45,412 bases of DNA from Clostridium sp. (lineage in GTDB: Bacteria; Bacillota; Clostridia; Clostridiales; Clostridiaceae), in NCBI GenBank assembly GCA_028692255.1, contig JAQUXS010000012.1, positions 1 to 45,412 of the forward strand. Reading direction: 5' to 3'. Shown piece after piece: positions 8,174 to 18,752 of the stretch. The notes below the pieces were generated by a model. It did no database searches, was not told where the DNA came from, and saw only the letters and a list, made by a program, of their open reading frames with translations. Position 1 is the stretch's first letter. Each line of letters starts with the position of its first letter. A program made the position numbers and the translations under genes.

Positions 8174-9082
8174 ATGATAAAAATACAAGCAAACGATGGA
8201 ATTGCAGTTGAAGCAAAGGAAGCACTAGAAAAAAGAGGATATAAGGTTTTTACAAACCATATTGAGCCTGAAGCTTTAAAGGAAGAAATAAAAGATATAG
8301 ATTGTCTAATTGTTAGATCAGCAACTAAAGCTAGAAAAGATTTAATAGATGCTGCAGAGGGTTCAAAATTAAAACTTGTTATAAGAGCAGGAGTTGGGGT
8401 AGATAATATAGATGTTTCCTATGCAAGAGAACATGGAATTAGAGTTAACAATACACCTAAGGCAAGTAGTATTTCTGTTGCAGAGTTAACATTTGGACAT
8501 ATGTTAGCAGCAGCTAGAAACATCGCTATAGCAAATGTAACTATGAGGCAGGGAAAATGGGAAAAGAAAAAATATCAAGGGACTGAACTTTACGGAAAAA
8601 CTCTTGGATTAATTGGTTTTGGAAGAATTGCAAGAGAAGTTGCCAAAAGAGCAATAGCTTTTGGCATGAAAGTTGTATACTATGATATTTATCAAGTTAA
8701 AAGTAATGATGATTTTGTAAGCATGACAAAAGAAGAAGTATTAAAAAATGCTGATTTTGTATCATTACATGTTCCTTTTAAAAAGGGAGAAACTCCAGTT
8801 ATTGGTGATAAAGAGTTTGAAATTATTAAAAAAGGTGCCTATGTTATAAATTGTGCAAGAGGTGGAGCAGTAGATGAAAAAGCTCTTTTAAATGCAATTG
8901 AAACTGGCAAGATAAATGGAGCAGCACTTGATGTTTATGAAGAAGAACCTACTCAAAATGAAGAACTATTAAAGAATGATAAGATTTCTTTCACACCTCA
9001 TATTGGAGCTGCAACAGCAGAGGCTCAGGAAAGAATAGGAGAAGAAATTGTAAATATAGTAAAAGAATATTTTGAAAAATAA
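8174..9082 (+). CDS. serA: D-3-phosphoglycerate dehydrogenase, short form
   Basis: 302 residues of the D-isomer 2-hydroxyacid dehydrogenase family. NAD-binding GLIGFGRIA is at ~145-153, and the catalytic triad is visible: R229 (NCARGGAVDE), E258 (VYEEEP) and H276 (FTPHIGAAT). It oxidises 3-phosphoglycerate to 3-phosphohydroxypyruvate, the first step of serine synthesis. There is no C-terminal ACT or intervening domain, so serine feedback by that route is not expected; control is more likely through the T-box. GGGGGG precedes the ATG. It is the second gene of the T-box operon. Confidence 0.92.
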   Translation: MIKIQANDGIAVEAKEALEKRGYKVFTNHIEPEALKEEIKDIDCLIVRSATKARKDLIDAAEGSKLKLVIRAGVGVDNIDVSYAREHGIRVNNTPKASSISVAELTFGHMLAAARNIAIANVTMRQGKWEKKKYQGTELYGKTLGLIGFGRIAREVAKRAIAFGMKVVYYDIYQVKSNDDFVSMTKEEVLKNADFVSLHVPFKKGETPVIGDKEFEIIKKGAYVINCARGGAVDEKALLNAIETGKINGAALDVYEEEPTQNEELLKNDKISFTPHIGAATAEAQERIGEEIVNIVKEYFEK

Positions 9083-9104
9083 TTAAAGTGTAGGGGGAAT
9101 TAAA

Positions 9105-10343
9105 TTGGCAAATATAAAACCTTTTAAAGCTATAAGACCAAGAGTGGATATTGCAGATAAAGTTGCTGCACTTCCATATGATGTTATGGATTACGAAGAA
9201 GCAAAACACATGACAGAAGGTAATCCCTACTCTTTTCTCCATATTGATAGAGCAGAGATTGATCTACAAGATGGAATAAATCCTTATGATAAAAAAGTTT
9301 ATGAAAAAGCAAGAGACAATTTAAATGAGTTTATTGAAAAAGGTACGTTTGTAAAGGAAAAAGAGAAGGATATTTATATTTATAGGCAGATTATGAATGG
9401 AAGAGAGCAGACGGGTATAGTAAGCTGCGTATCAGTAGATGATTATTTAAATAATGTGGTTAAAAAACATGAGAATACAAGAGAAGAGAAAGAACTAGAC
9501 AGAATAAATCATGTTGATTACTGTAATGCCAATACAGGACCTATATTTTTGACTTATAAAAATGATAAAAATATAGATAAGACAGTGGCAGAGGAAACTA
9601 ATAAAACTCCTCTTTATGATTTTGTTTCAGAAGATAATATAGTTCATAAGGTATGGAAAATTGAGGATAGGGAAATAATAGAAAATATAGTGGAGCTTTT
9701 TTCAAAAATACCTTCATTATATATAGCAGATGGACATCATAGAGCTGCTGCTGCAATTAAAGTTGCACAGAAGAGAAGGAAAGAGAAAAAAGATATTGAT
9801 GGAGAGTTCAATTATTTTCTATCAGTTTTGTATCCAGCAGATGACCTTAATATATTTGATTATAATAGGGTTGTTAAAGATTTAAATGGTCTTAAGGTAG
9901 ATGAATTCTTAGATAAAGTAGGAGAAGCATTTACAGTTAAGAAGCTAGAAGAAAATAAACCGTATAGACCTTTAAAAAAGCATACTTTTGGTATGTATTT
10001 AGAAAAAAATTGGTACAGTTTAGAAGCTAAAAAGGGAAGTTTTAATGGTGATGATGTAGTTGAGGCACTTGATGTGTCAATACTTCAAAATAATTTGCTA
10101 TGCAGAGTTCTAGGTGTAAAAGATCCAAGAAAAGATGATAGATTAGAATTTGTTGGTGGTATAAGAGGACTTAAGGAATTAGAAAGAAGAGTAGAAAAGG
10201 ACATGAAAGTTGCTTTTTCAATGCATCCTACATCAGTAGGGGAGCTTATGAAAATTGCAGATGAAGGAAAGGTAATGCCTCCAAAATCAACGTGGTTTGA
10301 GCCTAAAATTAGAAGTGGACTTTTCATACATTCCTTTGAATAG
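9105..10343 (+). CDS. DUF1015 family protein of the serine operon
   Basis: 412 residues, DUF1015. It begins with the family opening IKPFKAIRP and VAALPYDVMDYEEA and holds a DGHHRAAAA motif (D209-R213). DGHHR-type motifs also mark ParB/Srx-fold proteins, among them free-serine kinases of the SerK/SbnI kind. Its place as the third gene of a serine T-box operon, which has no serB phosphatase, suggests a serine or phosphoserine role; that is inference, as no activity is established here. TTG start 22 bases after serA, with AGGGGGA ahead of it. Confidence 0.85.
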   Translation: MANIKPFKAIRPRVDIADKVAALPYDVMDYEEAKHMTEGNPYSFLHIDRAEIDLQDGINPYDKKVYEKARDNLNEFIEKGTFVKEKEKDIYIYRQIMNGREQTGIVSCVSVDDYLNNVVKKHENTREEKELDRINHVDYCNANTGPIFLTYKNDKNIDKTVAEETNKTPLYDFVSEDNIVHKVWKIEDREIIENIVELFSKIPSLYIADGHHRAAAAIKVAQKRRKEKKDIDGEFNYFLSVLYPADDLNIFDYNRVVKDLNGLKVDEFLDKVGEAFTVKKLEENKPYRPLKKHTFGMYLEKNWYSLEAKKGSFNGDDVVEALDVSILQNNLLCRVLGVKDPRKDDRLEFVGGIRGLKELERRVEKDMKVAFSMHPTSVGELMKIADEGKVMPPKSTWFEPKIRSGLFIHSFE

Positions 10344-10362
10344 AGACAAAATATGGTATAAT
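10335..10362 (+). promoter_or_regulatory. Candidate promoter of the MFS gene
   Basis: TTTGAA (10335-10340), 16-base spacer, TATAAT (10357-10362). The -35 box overlaps the end of the DUF1015 gene. It gives the transporter a transcript separate from the T-box operon. Confidence 0.6.
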
Positions 10363-10399
10363 AGTTAAAGTTAAAATAAGTACTGTATAAGGAGTGTTT

Positions 10400-11647
10400 A
10401 TGAAAAATTCAATATCTATATTAAGAACCTATAAAGGACTTCCTAGGGAAATATATATTTTATGTATTGCAAGAATTGTAAATTGCATGGGTAACTTTGT
10501 TTACCCTCTTCTTTCTATTATACTCACACAAAAATCGGGATTTACTTCTGCCAAAGCTGGAACTTTTATAACAATATGTGCAGTCTTACAGGCACCAAGC
10601 CTTATTTTAGGTGGAAAGCTTACAGATATATTAGGAAGAAAAAAAATAATAATTATATTCCAAACCATAGGTGCAATTTCATATATGTTTTGCGGATTCT
10701 TAAAAACTGGAATAATTATTCCATTTATAATGATTGCATCAGTTTGTTATGCTATAGCTTCACCAGCTTATGATGCGTTAATAGCAGATATCACTGTTCC
10801 GGGAAATAGAAAAAGTTCCTATTCGTTATTGTATATGGGAATGAATATAGGAGCTTCCATTGCACCTGTACTTGGAGGAATACTTTATAAAAATCATTTA
10901 TCGGTAATATTTATTGGTGATGCAGTTACGACAATTTTATCTGCAATACTTATAAATATGTATGTAAAGGAATCATTCAAGGATATAAAAAATAAACACT
11001 CTTTACAAAACGAACTTGAAAAAGAGCAAGAGGGCTCAGCTATTAGTGTACTTTTAAAAAGACCTGTAATTTTGTATTTCTCATTAATATTTTTGCTTTA
11101 TTCATTTTCATATGCTCAGTGGAGTTTTATGCTTCCACTTCAAATGGCACATTTGTTCAAAGAAAATGGAGCAAAATTTTACGGGTTAGTAGCAGGAATG
11201 AATGGACTTGTAGTAATATTTTGTACCCCTATAATAACTAATTTAATTCATAAAGTAACATCACTTAAGTCAATTGCCATTGGAGGAATATTTTACGCAA
11301 TTTCTTTTGGAATATTTGGACATATAAGTGTATTGTTTATGTTTTTCGTATCAATAACAATAATGACATTTGGAGAAATAATGATATCAATTAATGAAGG
11401 TACATTTATTGCAAATCACACTCCGTCGTCACATAGAGGAAGATTAAATTCAATACTTCCAGTTATTTCAGGTACTGGATATGCATTTGGACCAATGATT
11501 ATGGGAAAAAATTTACAGAAGTTGGGATTTGCTAGTTCATGGACAATTGTATCACTGTTGGTTTTTACAGGTGCTATATGTTTTTTGTTTTTAAATAGAT
11601 TTGATATAAAGTCAATTAAGTGTTCTAAAGTAATGGATAATAATTGA
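10400..11647 (+). CDS. MFS transporter, drug-efflux type
   Basis: About 415 residues with roughly 12 hydrophobic segments. Loop 2-3 carries the MFS motif A (GGKLTDILGRKK), and a motif-C-like glycine-rich stretch (GASIAPVLGG) lies near residue 155, as in 12-14 TM drug:H+ antiporters. The substrate cannot be read from sequence. The ATG at 10400 sits 6-7 bases after AAGGAG; an in-frame GTG at 10394 lies inside that site and is rejected. It has its own candidate promoter and is followed by serS. No terminator is evident between the two. Confidence 0.85.
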   Translation: MKNSISILRTYKGLPREIYILCIARIVNCMGNFVYPLLSIILTQKSGFTSAKAGTFITICAVLQAPSLILGGKLTDILGRKKIIIIFQTIGAISYMFCGFLKTGIIIPFIMIASVCYAIASPAYDALIADITVPGNRKSSYSLLYMGMNIGASIAPVLGGILYKNHLSVIFIGDAVTTILSAILINMYVKESFKDIKNKHSLQNELEKEQEGSAISVLLKRPVILYFSLIFLLYSFSYAQWSFMLPLQMAHLFKENGAKFYGLVAGMNGLVVIFCTPIITNLIHKVTSLKSIAIGGIFYAISFGIFGHISVLFMFFVSITIMTFGEIMISINEGTFIANHTPSSHRGRLNSILPVISGTGYAFGPMIMGKNLQKLGFASSWTIVSLLVFTGAICFLFLNRFDIKSIKCSKVMDNN

Positions 11648-11734
11648 AAAATTCACCTATAAATGATAAACTAGCATAGTGGATTAATATATAGTTAATA
11701 ATCATAGTCATATTTTATTATATATATTAAAATC

Positions 11735-13054
<1,320 letters not shown>

Positions 13055-13075
13055 TTAAAATATACAATTAAGTAT

Positions 13076-13117
13076 GGCTCGTTATACTAAGCATTTAGTG
13101 TAACGGGCCTAATTTTA
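13076..13117. terminator. Probable bidirectional terminator between serS and the DUF5808 gene
   Basis: GGCTCGTTATACTA and TAGTGTAACGGGCC form a 14-bp stem with two G-U pairs and loop AGCATT (13076-13109). TAATTTTA follows on the plus strand. It lies between convergent genes. Confidence 0.75.
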
Positions 13118-13123
13118 TAGTAA

Positions 13124-14500
13124 TTATTTTAAAGTCTTTAATTTATTATATAGATTTAAAGTATCTGATTTATTTTTGTAGTTGAAAAAAATATAACTTT
13201 TATCTTTAAGTTTTATAACAATATAAGGATTATTATTATAAACATATAGTAATGAATTGCCATAGTTATTAATATTAAAATGTCCCCTTGAGTATTCAGA
13301 TGTACCGATTCCATTTGTTCTAATTCCAGAAGGCATATTTTGAATTAATGAAACGTTACTAATGTTTGATTTAAAGAAACTTGTAGAATATAGTGGACAA
13401 TCTATACTTATTTGTGTATTTGAAATATTAAGTGATGGATTATAGGAACCTTCACTAATAAATAATACTGAAATAAAAATTAAAATTGATGCAGTAAAAA
13501 TTATAGTTATATAAGTTATTATCTTTCCTGATTTTTTACCAAAGTTAAAAGTCATTCCTATTCCACCGCGTTTTTCAACTAAAAGAGAACTATCATTAGG
13601 GTTACAATAGAATAATCCATTTATCCAATATTCATCATCATCTACAATAATAGGTTTGTCGTCACTATTAAGAAGTTCTGACTTAATATTTTTAAATTTA
13701 TTAAGATAATACATAATTATCATAAGCATTAAAATTGGTGCAATTGTTATTGATGGAATTAATGAGAACATTTTATATGGAACTATTCTTGAAATGATTA
13801 TGCAGGCTATAAAAATGATTATGCTGTCTATATAGGAAGCCATAGTCCAAAATATTGATAAAAGTCTTTGTCTTGTGCAGTTTAAAGCTACGTTTATATT
13901 GCTATTTTCGCTGTATACTTTAGTTTTTAGTTTCAATGTATATTTATATAAAAATAGAATTATTACTTTTATCACTAAATCTGATATTGGTAAGATTAAG
14001 GAAATATTTTTTACTAGTGGGAAACAAGCTATTGGAATAATGAAGGAACCTATAAGCCAATATATTGAAATGACTTTTTCATTTTTTAGGAGAGAGGCTT
14101 TTGTATCAATTGTGATTTCACGAGTCTTACCAGAAAACCATCCATTTTTCTTTTTAATTGCCATTAGCTCATTATGTATAACGATATATGGTTTTGATAT
14201 AAAGTATATTGATGCTATACATGCCCAAAGTACAATATATAAAATATTATAAGGATCCAAGTTGCCTAGAAATAGAACAGGTATAAAAGTTACAATGCTG
14301 ATTATAAGATATTTATGCCATAATGCTTTATATTTAGTTTTAAGTAAGTTTATGTTTTCATTTTTAAGTTCACTAGTTGGAATTGTAACTCCAAAAACTA
14401 AATTTTTATCACCATAAGAACAGGATATCCAAACAGCAACTTCACATAAAATTACTATAATGCCTGTGACTATAAAAATAATATTTATTAAAGACATCAA
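13124..14500 (-). CDS. DUF1648/DUF5808 membrane protein
   Basis: 458 residues with about ten hydrophobic segments. GVTIPTSELKNENI near residue 38 is the DUF1648 signature, found in SdpI-like proteins. DDDEYWINGLFYCNP followed by LLVEKRGGIGMTFNF (about 290-325) is the DUF5808 signature. Genes of this kind commonly sit directly behind YtrA-type GntR regulators in Firmicutes, as here: the GntR gene ends 11 bases upstream. A role in membrane stress or peptide-antibiotic immunity is inferred from the SdpI relation only. ATG start preceded by AGGAGG. Confidence 0.8.
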   Translation of the reverse strand: MMSLINIIFIVTGIIVILCEVAVWISCSYGDKNLVFGVTIPTSELKNENINLLKTKYKALWHKYLIISIVTFIPVLFLGNLDPYNILYIVLWACIASIYFISKPYIVIHNELMAIKKKNGWFSGKTREITIDTKASLLKNEKVISIYWLIGSFIIPIACFPLVKNISLILPISDLVIKVIILFLYKYTLKLKTKVYSENSNINVALNCTRQRLLSIFWTMASYIDSIIIFIACIIISRIVPYKMFSLIPSITIAPILMLMIIMYYLNKFKNIKSELLNSDDKPIIVDDDEYWINGLFYCNPNDSSLLVEKRGGIGMTFNFGKKSGKIITYITIIFTASILIFISVLFISEGSYNPSLNISNTQISIDCPLYSTSFFKSNISNVSLIQNMPSGIRTNGIGTSEYSRGHFNINNYGNSLLYVYNNNPYIVIKLKDKSYIFFNYKNKSDTLNLYNKLKTLK

Positions 14501-14511
14501 AAATCCTCCTT

Positions 14512-14910
14512 TTAATCAGTTACGAGATTTTTATTAATTCCATTCATTCTTTTAAACAAATCATTGCAAATATCAATAAAATCTTTTTTGCTTACACCTT
14601 TAAGTCCAGCTTCAGAAATAATTAATGCAAGTTCTGATTCCAATTTTTCTTCAACTTCTGCATTGTCAGGAATTGAAACGTTGACTTTTGCTCCATGTCT
14701 TCTGTCTATAGATATAAATCCTTCATTTTTTAATATTGTATAGGCTTTATTAACAGTCATTGCATTTACACCGATGTCTTCTGCCATTTGCCTTACTGTT
14801 GGAAGGCCTTCATTAGGTTTTAGTTTTCCTAGGCCAATGCCTAATACAATTTCATTTCTAAGTTGAACATAAATAGGAGTACTGCTATCAAAATTTAATT
14901 TAAAAATCAA
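14512..14910 (-). CDS. GntR-family regulator, YtrA type
   Basis: 132 residues. An N-terminal winged helix (PIYVQLRNEIVLGIGLGKLK, then LPTVRQMAEDIGVNAMTVNKAYTILKNEGFI) is followed by only a short helical tail, the YtrA subfamily layout with no large effector domain. The TTG start lies 5 bases behind AAAGGAGGGG. It is the first gene of a two-gene operon with the DUF5808 membrane protein. A perfect inverted repeat overlapping its own -10 region is a convincing autoregulatory operator. Confidence 0.9.
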   Translation of the reverse strand: MIFKLNFDSSTPIYVQLRNEIVLGIGLGKLKPNEGLPTVRQMAEDIGVNAMTVNKAYTILKNEGFISIDRRHGAKVNVSIPDNAEVEEKLESELALIISEAGLKGVSKKDFIDICNDLFKRMNGINKNLVTD

Positions 14911-14922
14911 TATTACCCCTCC

Positions 14923-14963
14923 TTTGTATTATATATATTAATACAAACAATACTAGATGTCAA
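14923..14963 (-). promoter_or_regulatory. Promoter and palindromic operator of the GntR/DUF5808 operon
   Basis: Read on the minus strand: TTGACA (14963-14958), 17-base spacer, TAATAT (14940-14935). A perfect 9-bp inverted repeat, TTTGTATTA-(7)-TAATACAAA (14923-14947), covers the -10 box and start point. Its position and symmetry fit repression by the dimeric GntR protein encoded just downstream. Confidence 0.75.
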
Positions 14964-14987
14964 ATAAAACCAATAAAATTTTGAGTA

Positions 14988-15027
14988 AGAAAAAACTGCT
15001 GGCTAAAATTTTTAGCACAGCAGCAGT
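14988..15027 (-). terminator. Terminator of the MacB-like ABC operon
   Basis: ACTGCTG/CAGCAGT and GCTAAAA/TTTTAGC form a stem with a 4-base bulge; six U residues follow on the minus strand. It lies just after the last permease gene. Confidence 0.8.
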
Positions 15028-15038
15028 CATATAAATTT

Positions 15039-16358
15039 TTATTCGCAGCTTAAAGAATCTACAGGATTCAATTTTGCTGCTTTTCTTGCTGGTAAAACAC
15101 CTGCAAGCATGGATATTAAAACAGTGAATACAATAGTAAGTATTACAGTAGAAGGTTTAACTTCGATTAATGATATTGGCCCGCTGGCTCCATCTACTTG
15201 TATTACATTGTAGGCTATTAATAGTTTATTTATAATAGCAGTAGCAATCAATGCAATGACACTTCCAAAGGCTGATCCAACAAATCCTAAACTTCCAGAT
15301 TGGACTATAAACATTCTTCGAATGTTTTTCTTAGAAGCACCTTCAGCTTTCATTATTCCTATTGTTTTAATTTTTTCATGTACAGCCATAGACATAGTGT
15401 TAACAACTCCTATGGATGCAACAAGAAGAACTATAACTCCAGCTGCAGTGAGTAAAACTTTTAATATGACAATTACCATGTTTATGGTGTTAGCAGAGCT
15501 TTGACTGGACTGTGTAACATAACCAATTTTTGTAATAGAACTATTAACATTTGTTACATCAGGTATAGTTTTACATTCAACACTTACATCATCATATCCT
15601 TTTTGGTTTATATAATCAGATGAACCCATGTAATATTCTTGAATTTGTGCTGCAACTTTATCAGAAGCAGTTATAGTGTTACTTCCAAGGGAATACGCTT
15701 TATTAACAATTCCTGATACTTTTAAGTTTAATACAAGAGGGGTTTTTGATGAGAGCCCGTCTATACTAGGTAATGAAATAGTAACAGTTATATTTTTACC
15801 AACAATGCTCTTGTAATCTTTTATGCCAAGTTTTTTTAGTAGGTCTTGACCTACAAGGACAGAGGAGTCATCACTATTATTTATAATTTTTCCTGCAATT
15901 ATTTCATTAGAACCGTATTTTTGAACCTTTTTCTTATTTGATTTAAGTTGATTCTTTTCTGCATCACTTATAATAGGAAAATTCAAGTTAAAACCTCTAA
16001 CATCAACTTTGGTTACAGAGTTATTATTTAATGATACTTTTGGTGCAGTAGTATCAATAGATGCTAAAACTTTAGAAACGCCGTTGATATTTTTTAATTT
16101 ATTTAGCATAGCTGCATCAATTTTTTTATCGGTAACTGTAGTACTATTAACCTTATGTTGAGGTTTTACAGTTATTATTCTAAAAGTGTCTGCTTGTTTT
16201 AATTGATCAGTAGCTACTGTTTGAATACCTTGACCAAGACCAGACATCAATATTACAAGAATAGTTCCAATCGCTATACCAAAAGAGGTTAAAGCTGTAC
16301 GTAGTTTTCTTCTATTTAAATCGCTGAAAGCCATTTTTATACAATCAATTAATTTCAT
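15039..16358 (-). CDS. MacB/FtsX-type ABC transporter permease (second)
   Basis: 439 residues with the MacB-type permease plan. One membrane helix lies near residues 20-45 (LRTALTSFGIAIGTILVILMSG), a ~240-residue extracytoplasmic MacB-PCD-like domain follows, then three C-terminal helices with the FtsX signature (GVVNTMSMAVHEKIKTIGIMKAEGAS). Paralogous to the permease gene just upstream, including the shared SLGIKDYKSMIGK-like stretch. Such systems export peptides, lipids or drugs or act as mechanotransmitters; the substrate is not readable. ATG behind AAGGAAGGTG, 14 bases after the previous gene. Confidence 0.88.
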   Translation of the reverse strand: MKLIDCIKMAFSDLNRRKLRTALTSFGIAIGTILVILMSGLGQGIQTVATDQLKQADTFRIITVKPQHKVNSTTVTDKKIDAAMLNKLKNINGVSKVLASIDTTAPKVSLNNNSVTKVDVRGFNLNFPIISDAEKNQLKSNKKKVQKYGSNEIIAGKIINNSDDSSVLVGQDLLKKLGIKDYKSIVGKNITVTISLPSIDGLSSKTPLVLNLKVSGIVNKAYSLGSNTITASDKVAAQIQEYYMGSSDYINQKGYDDVSVECKTIPDVTNVNSSITKIGYVTQSSQSSANTINMVIVILKVLLTAAGVIVLLVASIGVVNTMSMAVHEKIKTIGIMKAEGASKKNIRRMFIVQSGSLGFVGSAFGSVIALIATAIINKLLIAYNVIQVDGASGPISLIEVKPSTVILTIVFTVLISMLAGVLPARKAAKLNPVDSLSCE

Positions 16359-16372
16359 TTAAATCACCTTCC

Positions 16373-17695
16373 TTATGAATTTAATGCGTTTATTGGATCC
16401 ATCTTTGAAGCTTTTACAGCAGGATACAGTCCTGAAATTATAGTAATTACAATTGAAAAAGCTAGAGTTCCAACAATAAGATAAGAAGGCATTGAGAAGT
16501 TTACAGTTTCAGTTATTTTTTTACTCTTTAAGTAAGCATTAAGAGCAAGATGAATTATGTTCATGTTAATAAGGCTAAATATAAGTCCCATTATTCCACC
16601 TAAAAAACCTATTATACCAGATTGAAGGATAAATATACTGTGTATATTACTGCGGCTTGCACCAATGGCTTTCATAATTCCAATGGATTTAGTTCTTTCG
16701 TATATAACCATTACCATAGTATTTGCAGTTCCAATACCGGCAACAAATAGTACTACTAGGCCTAGTACTGCTAATATTATATTCATGACATTGAAAGCTT
16801 TTTTTACACTTGCAATTTGATCTGCATAAGTTATGTAAAAATAATTTAATTTCTTTATAGAGCTGCCTATATGATCCATATCATTAATGTTATTGGCATA
16901 TAGAACAACTGAATCATAACCTTGACTGTTTATATAATTGTCTTGAAGTGAATAATAACTTTTGAACTTGTTTACCATATCTATAGAAGTTATTACATGA
17001 TTATCACCTTCAAATTTGTCACCTATTACGCCGACTATTTTACCTGTGATTTTAAGCTCTGGTAAAGTTATAGTAGGATTCTCTGTTTTGGATTCAGTAA
17101 GTGTGATATCTTTTCCAATCATACTTTTATAATCTTTAATACCTAAAGAAGCTAAATAATTCTTACCTACCAATACAGCATTTGTATCATCTTTATTTAG
17201 ATTTCTTCCAGCAATTATAGGTTTTAAACTATTGTTTTTATTATCTTGTCTTACCGAGTCAATGGTTTCACTTGGAAACATGGTGTTGTTATTATATAGA
17301 CCTATAAGTTGAGTGTCATTTTTATTATTCTTAGTGTCAATACTAATGTTGTTAGCAGTAGCATTTAACATTGCTTCAGTTTCATGAACTCCAGAAATAG
17401 CTGACAATTTTTTTACTGTACTGTCATCAATTTTTTTAAACATATCATTCATGTCTAAAGTAGAGTAATCTGTATTGTCAGAGTTAAAATATTTCATTGG
17501 GCTTATATCTGCTGTTTTAAGTTGAGAACTGTCTTGAACTTTGCTGAGTATTAAATTTTCACCAGAGGTTCCGAGACTAACAAGGGTTACTATAAGCATA
17601 GTACCAACAGCAACTGCCAGTGAAGTGAGAAATGTTCTTCCCTTTCTTTTTCCAAGATCTCTAGATGCTAGTTTTAAGGTATCTCTAAATTTCAT
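16373..17695 (-). CDS. MacB/FtsX-type ABC transporter permease (first)
   Basis: 440 residues with the same layout as its downstream paralogue: a helix at about 20-40 (GRTFLTSLAVAVGTMLIVTLVS), an extracytoplasmic domain to ~300, then three helices with GTANTMVMVIYERTKSIGIMKAIGAS and a C-terminal PAVKASKMDPINAL box. The two permeases presumably form a heterodimer with the ATPase encoded first in the operon. ATG behind AAGGAGG, 13 bases after the ATPase gene. Confidence 0.88.
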   Translation of the reverse strand: MKFRDTLKLASRDLGKRKGRTFLTSLAVAVGTMLIVTLVSLGTSGENLILSKVQDSSQLKTADISPMKYFNSDNTDYSTLDMNDMFKKIDDSTVKKLSAISGVHETEAMLNATANNISIDTKNNKNDTQLIGLYNNNTMFPSETIDSVRQDNKNNSLKPIIAGRNLNKDDTNAVLVGKNYLASLGIKDYKSMIGKDITLTESKTENPTITLPELKITGKIVGVIGDKFEGDNHVITSIDMVNKFKSYYSLQDNYINSQGYDSVVLYANNINDMDHIGSSIKKLNYFYITYADQIASVKKAFNVMNIILAVLGLVVLFVAGIGTANTMVMVIYERTKSIGIMKAIGASRSNIHSIFILQSGIIGFLGGIMGLIFSLINMNIIHLALNAYLKSKKITETVNFSMPSYLIVGTLAFSIVITIISGLYPAVKASKMDPINALNS

Positions 17696-17708
17696 CTAGC
17701 ATTCCTCC

Positions 17709-18407
17709 TTATTGTTCAATATTTTCAATATCATTTGAATTATTTAATTCTTGAAGTTGTCCATCTTTTATTCTTACTATTTTTTTAGATTTTTTAGCTT
17801 CCTCCATATTATGAGTTACCATAATAATTGTATAACCTTTGGAATTTAGATCAGTTAATAAATTCATTATCAATTCTCCATTTTTAGAATCAAGATTTCC
17901 AGTAGGCTCATCTGCAAAAATTATTTTTGGATCATTGACTAAAGCACGAGCAATACTTACTCTCTGTCTTTGACCTCCGGACATTTCATTTGGTCTATGT
18001 TTAATTTTATCTTTAAGGCCAACCATTTCAAGAGCTTTTTTAGCCTTTTCTTTTCTTTCTTTTACACTCATACCTGCAAAAATTAAAGGCATCATTACAT
18101 TTTCAAGCGCAGTTTGTGTATTTTCAAGATTAAAAGCCTGAAAAACAAATCCTATTGTTTGATTTCTGTATTTAGACATCTCTTTATCTTTTAATTTACT
18201 TATAGCCTTATCATTAACATAAATTTCTCCTGAAGTAGGAGTATCAAGACCACCAACTAAGTGCATAAGAGTAGATTTACCTGAGCCAGAAGGACCAACA
18301 ATGGATAGGAATTCACCATCGTTTATTTTAAGGTTAATATCTTTAAGAGCAGTAACAATTTCCTTTCCCATTTTGTAACTTTTAGAAACATTTTTTATTT
18401 CTATCAT
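17709..18407 (-). CDS. ABC transporter ATP-binding protein, LolD/MacB type
   Basis: 232 residues. Walker A GPSGSGKST (38-46), Q-loop in VFQAFNLENTQTALENV, signature MSGGQRQRVSIARAL, Walker B IIFADEPTGNLDSKNGE and H-loop MVTHNMEEAK are all intact. This is the LolD/SalX/FtsE-like branch that energises MacB-type permeases. First gene of a three-gene minus-strand operon with a strong promoter upstream and a terminator at the end. No two-component system is adjacent, unlike BceAB systems. Confidence 0.93.
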   Translation of the reverse strand: MIEIKNVSKSYKMGKEIVTALKDINLKINDGEFLSIVGPSGSGKSTLMHLVGGLDTPTSGEIYVNDKAISKLKDKEMSKYRNQTIGFVFQAFNLENTQTALENVMMPLIFAGMSVKERKEKAKKALEMVGLKDKIKHRPNEMSGGQRQRVSIARALVNDPKIIFADEPTGNLDSKNGELIMNLLTDLNSKGYTIIMVTHNMEEAKKSKKIVRIKDGQLQELNNSNDIENIEQ

Positions 18408-18448
18408 AGTATACCTCCAGATTTAATAGAATATTGATGTATTAATTA

Positions 18449-18477
18449 ATTATAACAGTATAACGTGATAATGACAA
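18449..18477 (-). promoter_or_regulatory. Sigma-A promoter of the MacB-like ABC operon
   Basis: On the minus strand: TTGTCA (18477-18472), 17-base spacer, TATAAT (18454-18449). Start is expected near 18442, giving a leader of about 35 bases. Confidence 0.78.
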
Positions 18478-18580
18478 TTTTTTATGAAATATTATTAAAT
18501 TAATTAGCTTCAATTATACAGACGATTAAAATAGATATAAACCCACGAAAAATATAAAAACTAAAAAATATAAAAAAATG

Positions 18581-18609
18581 TTGACATGAAGAATCTATGT
18601 TGTTATAAT
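18581..18609 (+). promoter_or_regulatory. Consensus promoter of the tRNA-Ser genes
   Basis: TTGACA (18581-18586), 17-base spacer, TATAAT (18604-18609): a perfect consensus promoter 18 bases before the first tRNA. Confidence 0.92.
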
Positions 18610-18627
18610 AGTACATGTCACAGACGT

Positions 18628-18718
18628 GGAAAGATGGTCGAGTTGGTTTAAGGCACCGGTCTTGAAAACCGGCGTGCGTGAGAACGTACCTAGGGTTCGA
18701 ATCCCTATCTTTCCGCCA
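18628..18718 (+). tRNA. tRNA-Ser (UGA)
   Basis: A class II tRNA with a long variable arm. Acceptor GGAAAGA pairs with TCTTTCC, discriminator G, encoded CCA. Anticodon stem CCGGT/ACCGG encloses CTTGAAA, anticodon TGA, reading UCA/UCG. Confidence 0.95.
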
Positions 18719-18752
18719 TTTTTAATATAAAAAATTTTATTTTGTAGGGCAT

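Noticed and set aside
11648..11734. T-box ahead of serS
   Set aside because: No AGGGTGGNACCGCGG-like sequence or stem I elements in the 129-base gap.
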